Below are positions 23,334 to 25,176 of a stretch of DNA of 25,176 nt, one piece after another. This DNA comes from JADFNO01 sp965369945. Lineage in GTDB: Bacteria > Planctomycetota > Phycisphaerae > Phycisphaerales > SM1A02. Under the pieces are notes generated by a model that was not told the origin of the DNA, made no database searches, and saw nothing but the letters and a program-made list of their open reading frames with translations. Within the stretch, counting starts at the first letter, position 1; each line of letters starts with the position of its first letter. The translations under genes were made by a program, and so were the position numbers. The stretch spans positions 1 through 25,176 of the forward strand of contig CBDUST010000031.1 in assembly GCA_965369945.1 (NCBI GenBank). The letters are read 5' to 3'.

Positions 23334-23376
23334 GACTACCACACACCCCTCGCCAACTGGGGGGCCGCGTCCGTGA
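23334..23376 (+). pseudogene. Orphan dockerin-tail remnant
   Basis: CTCGCCAACTGGGG followed by GGCCGCGTCCGTGA matches the tail DNA after copies 1 and 2 (CTCGCCAACTGGGGGCCNNNTCCGTRR). Removing one G restores LANWGPRP-stop. The preceding GACTACCACACACCC resembles GACCTCCTCACCCTC. No parent gene remains; the flanking gene on the left is on the other strand. Confidence 0.6.
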
Positions 23377-23503
23377 ATACCCCGCCGACCACTCACCGGG
23401 AGACCCGGCTTTCATAGTTTCTTTTCTTTCCCCTCCTTATCTTCCTCGCCGCGATGGGACGACGAACGTGAGCAAATGTCATTCCGTTCCCGGCTGTTTC
23501 TCC

Positions 23504-23536
23504 GTCATCTGTCATATGTCACATATGACAGATGAC
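23504..23536. promoter_or_regulatory. 33-bp near-perfect palindrome
   Basis: GTCATCTGTCATATGT, one central C, then ACATATGACAGATGAC gives two 16-base arms with perfect complementarity. It is AT-rich with nested CATATG sites and lacks a GC stem plus T-run, so it is more like an operator or a cruciform than a terminator. It lies about 120 bases before the tail-collar-like gene. Confidence 0.8.
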
Positions 23537-23658
23537 AGGAAAGAGTCTTGCTCATCAGGTGCCCAGCGATTGCAATGCTTGCGCACCTACGGAAACCTCG
23601 GCGGTGGAGCCGGGCGAAGGTCAAATGGGAAATGTCAGACAACATAAGGAGTACGAAG

Positions 23659-24321
23659 ATGAGTCTGCGAACAACAACGTGGCTAGCCATTCCAGTCGGT
23701 GCGTTGGTCCTTGGATTGGTAGCAGCAGGTCAGGACGGCGATGCGCTGGAGACAGCCAGACCTGCCTCGCCCATTGACGGCGAAACGGAAGCTGGGGCAA
23801 CCGCGGCGTACAACTACAAGCGTGGCAACATTCCAGTCGGTACGATCGTCGCTTACGGTGGGCCCATCGCGCCGGAGGGATGGTTGCGGTGCGACGGTTC
23901 GTACATCTCGATTGATGAGAACAAGGCTCTATTCCATATCATTTTCGATTCCTTCGGTATGATCGATGCCAAGAATGGTACGTTTGCGCTACCCGATCTG
24001 CGGGCAAGGTATCTCATTGGTCGCGATATGGAGGCTGGGGACTCCATCTGCGCCCAATTCGGGGGACGACATGAGCACCGGATGTTTGATTTCGAGGTGA
24101 ATAGAACCCTCCGCATACACGAGCAGCAATTCCAAGAAATCAACTGGGGGTCATATGACGTCTTCGAGATGGTTGTGTCGGGTATGCCAGACGACCCTAT
24201 CGAACTTCAGATTGGTAACCAGAACTTGTCGGGCCCAGCTCAGATTTGGACATTAGATCCCGAGTTCATAAATGAGCAGCGCCCGGCATCCCTGGTAATC
24301 AACTACATCATCAAGCGCTGA
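23659..24321 (+). CDS. Exported phage-tail-collar-domain protein
   Basis: The product from ATG 23659 is 220 residues; AGGAG seven bases upstream fixes the start, and the frame upstream is not protein-like. A signal peptide (WLAIPVGALVLGLVAAG) is followed by a phage tail collar domain of about 60 residues. Its pattern is VGTIVAYGGPIAPEGWLRCDGSYIS...LF..IFDSFG...GTFALPDLRARYLIG, the PEGWLxCDG...TFxLPDLRGRFxxG pattern of tail fibre collars and microcystin-dependent-protein-like exported proteins. The C-terminal 80 residues end in RPASLVINYIIKR, close to the RPxxxxxNYIIKx end common in this family. No phage genes surround it. It is probably a surface or extracellular trimer-forming protein; the role is unknown. 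Confidence 0.88.
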   Translation: MSLRTTTWLAIPVGALVLGLVAAGQDGDALETARPASPIDGETEAGATAAYNYKRGNIPVGTIVAYGGPIAPEGWLRCDGSYISIDENKALFHIIFDSFGMIDAKNGTFALPDLRARYLIGRDMEAGDSICAQFGGRHEHRMFDFEVNRTLRIHEQQFQEINWGSYDVFEMVVSGMPDDPIELQIGNQNLSGPAQIWTLDPEFINEQRPASLVINYIIKR

Positions 24322-24434
24322 GCGCAGATACCCGTTGCGTAGCGGTTTCGATCCGCATAGCCAAGTGCTTCGCGACAGCGCTGTTCTTGCTCGGCGCCTC
24401 GGGGGGCGTGTCCCTGATAGAAGGAGGAATCAAC

Positions 24435-25176
24435 ATGAATGTTAGCACGAGTGCGAATTTGAATCTGGTCAGGCCTTCCGGGCTGGTCGCATTGGTCTTG
24501 GCGCTACTCGCCGGTCCGGCCTGGGCGGGGGATGTGCCGTTCACGGAGCACATCATCTCGACCAACGCGCTTCAAGCGACGGACGTGTTCGCGGCGGACG
24601 TGGACGGCGATGGAGACATCGATCTACTGTCCTCTTCCAGAGCAGATGACAAGATCGCGTGGTACGAGAACGACGGTGGTTCGCCACCCACGTTTACCGA
24701 GCATGTCATTACGACGGGTGAGGACCTCGCTCGCGTGGTCTTCGCCGCTGACATCAACAACGACGGTGACATAGACGTCGTCACCGCAGCGCGGGGCGGC
24801 AACCGAATCGTGTGGTGGGAGAACGATGGCGGTTCGCCACCCACGTTCACCGAGCATGTGATCTCGGCTAGCGCGGATGGGCCGCTTGGGCTCGTAGCGG
24901 CGGACCTCGACGACGACGGCGATCTCGATGTGCTTTACTCTGAGTTCGACGATAATGAAATCGTCTGGGCCGAAAGTGATGGCGGATCGCCCCCAACGTG
25001 GGACGTGCACATCATTTCAGCAAACGTCGTGGGTGCCACACCGGTAGCGGCTGGTGACGTCAATGGCGACGGGCTGATCGATGTCCTTTCTGGCTCGGTT
25101 TTTGATCTGAAGCTAGCCTGGTATGAGAGCGACGGGGGTTCGCCACCCGTGTTCACGGAGCGGATCATCTCCACCG
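24435..25176 (+). CDS. Secreted VCBS/FG-GAP repeat protein, 3' end beyond the window
   Basis: The frame is open from ATG 24435 to the right edge (247 codons), with AAGGAGG seven bases before the start. A signal peptide (SGLVALVLALLAGPAWAG) precedes at least four repeats of about 56 residues with the plan FTEHIIST...ATDVFAADVDGDGDID followed by LLSSSRADDKIAWYENDGGS and PPT. Each has a calcium-binding DxDxDGDxD loop (DVDGDGDID, DINNDGDID, DLDDDGDLD, DVNGDGLID), as in VCBS/FG-GAP propellers. The DNA of the repeats is also similar: TTCGCCACCC recurs, with GGCGGATCGCCCCC in one unit. Its C-terminus is not visible, so whether it carries a dockerin-like tail or the shared domain cannot be told. Confidence 0.92.
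   Translation, partial: MNVSTSANLNLVRPSGLVALVLALLAGPAWAGDVPFTEHIISTNALQATDVFAADVDGDGDIDLLSSSRADDKIAWYENDGGSPPTFTEHVITTGEDLARVVFAADINNDGDIDVVTAARGGNRIVWWENDGGSPPTFTEHVISASADGPLGLVAADLDDDGDLDVLYSEFDDNEIVWAESDGGSPPTWDVHIISANVVGATPVAAGDVNGDGLIDVLSGSVFDLKLAWYESDGGSPPVFTERIIST

Noticed and set aside
23659..24321. Prophage remnant
   Set aside because: Only a collar-type domain is present, with a signal peptide. No integrase, capsid, tail or lysis genes are in the window.

Overview
The window looks like chromosomal DNA of a planctomycete, most likely a Phycisphaerae-type lineage. The sequence evidence is: secreted proteins with dockerin-like calcium-loop tails ending in LLANWGPCP; DCNxNGxxDxCD / NGxPDECD spacer repeats; FG-GAP and VCBS propeller proteins; small membrane proteins ending in a CPxCxYxL...RCPECG zinc ribbon; and a GC-rich, Cys-tolerant exported proteome. 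No phage, plasmid or CRISPR machinery is visible.

Layout. 1-470: two copies of a 133-bp tandem repeat with hairpins, then a short palindrome. 479-4694: an NHL-repeat exported propeller, a MmgE/PrpD protein with a downstream terminator, a four-helix membrane protein with a zinc ribbon, and a PfkB sugar kinase. 4833-9251: a tight same-strand run of an M28 zinc aminopeptidase, an S9B dipeptidyl-peptidase-IV-like serine peptidase and a sulfotransferase. 9294-10220 (minus): murQ. 10386-10626: possible gene wreck. 10717-11436: second zinc-ribbon membrane protein. 11593-13445 (minus): a secreted His/Arg/Tyr-rich protein, an HU-family DNA-binding protein with promoter and terminator, a doubtful small ORF, and tRNA-Ser(GCU). 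13594-15063: MFS transporter.

15186-20449 is the most interesting part. Three consecutive secreted proteins with unrelated N-terminal domains (a repeat protein with REGD/QEGD motifs, an FG-GAP propeller, another propeller) all end in the same roughly 143-residue beta-rich domain. The three DNA copies are 432 bp each with no indels. In each gene, just past the stop codon and always in the +1 frame, lies a remnant of a dockerin-like tail (LANWG...). A fourth, orphan tail remnant sits at 23334-23376. The simplest reading is that a domain cassette was spread between neighbouring genes, displacing their original C-terminal tails, with later gene conversion.

20466-22556 (minus): a membrane-bound PAS-GGDEF-EAL cyclic-di-GMP protein. 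22982-23281 (minus): a small CxxC/CxxC protein. 23504-23536: a 33-bp near-perfect palindrome. 23659-24321: an exported phage-tail-collar-like protein. 24435-end: an exported VCBS/FG-GAP repeat protein that runs off the right edge.

All assignments come from reading motifs by eye; no database search was possible.
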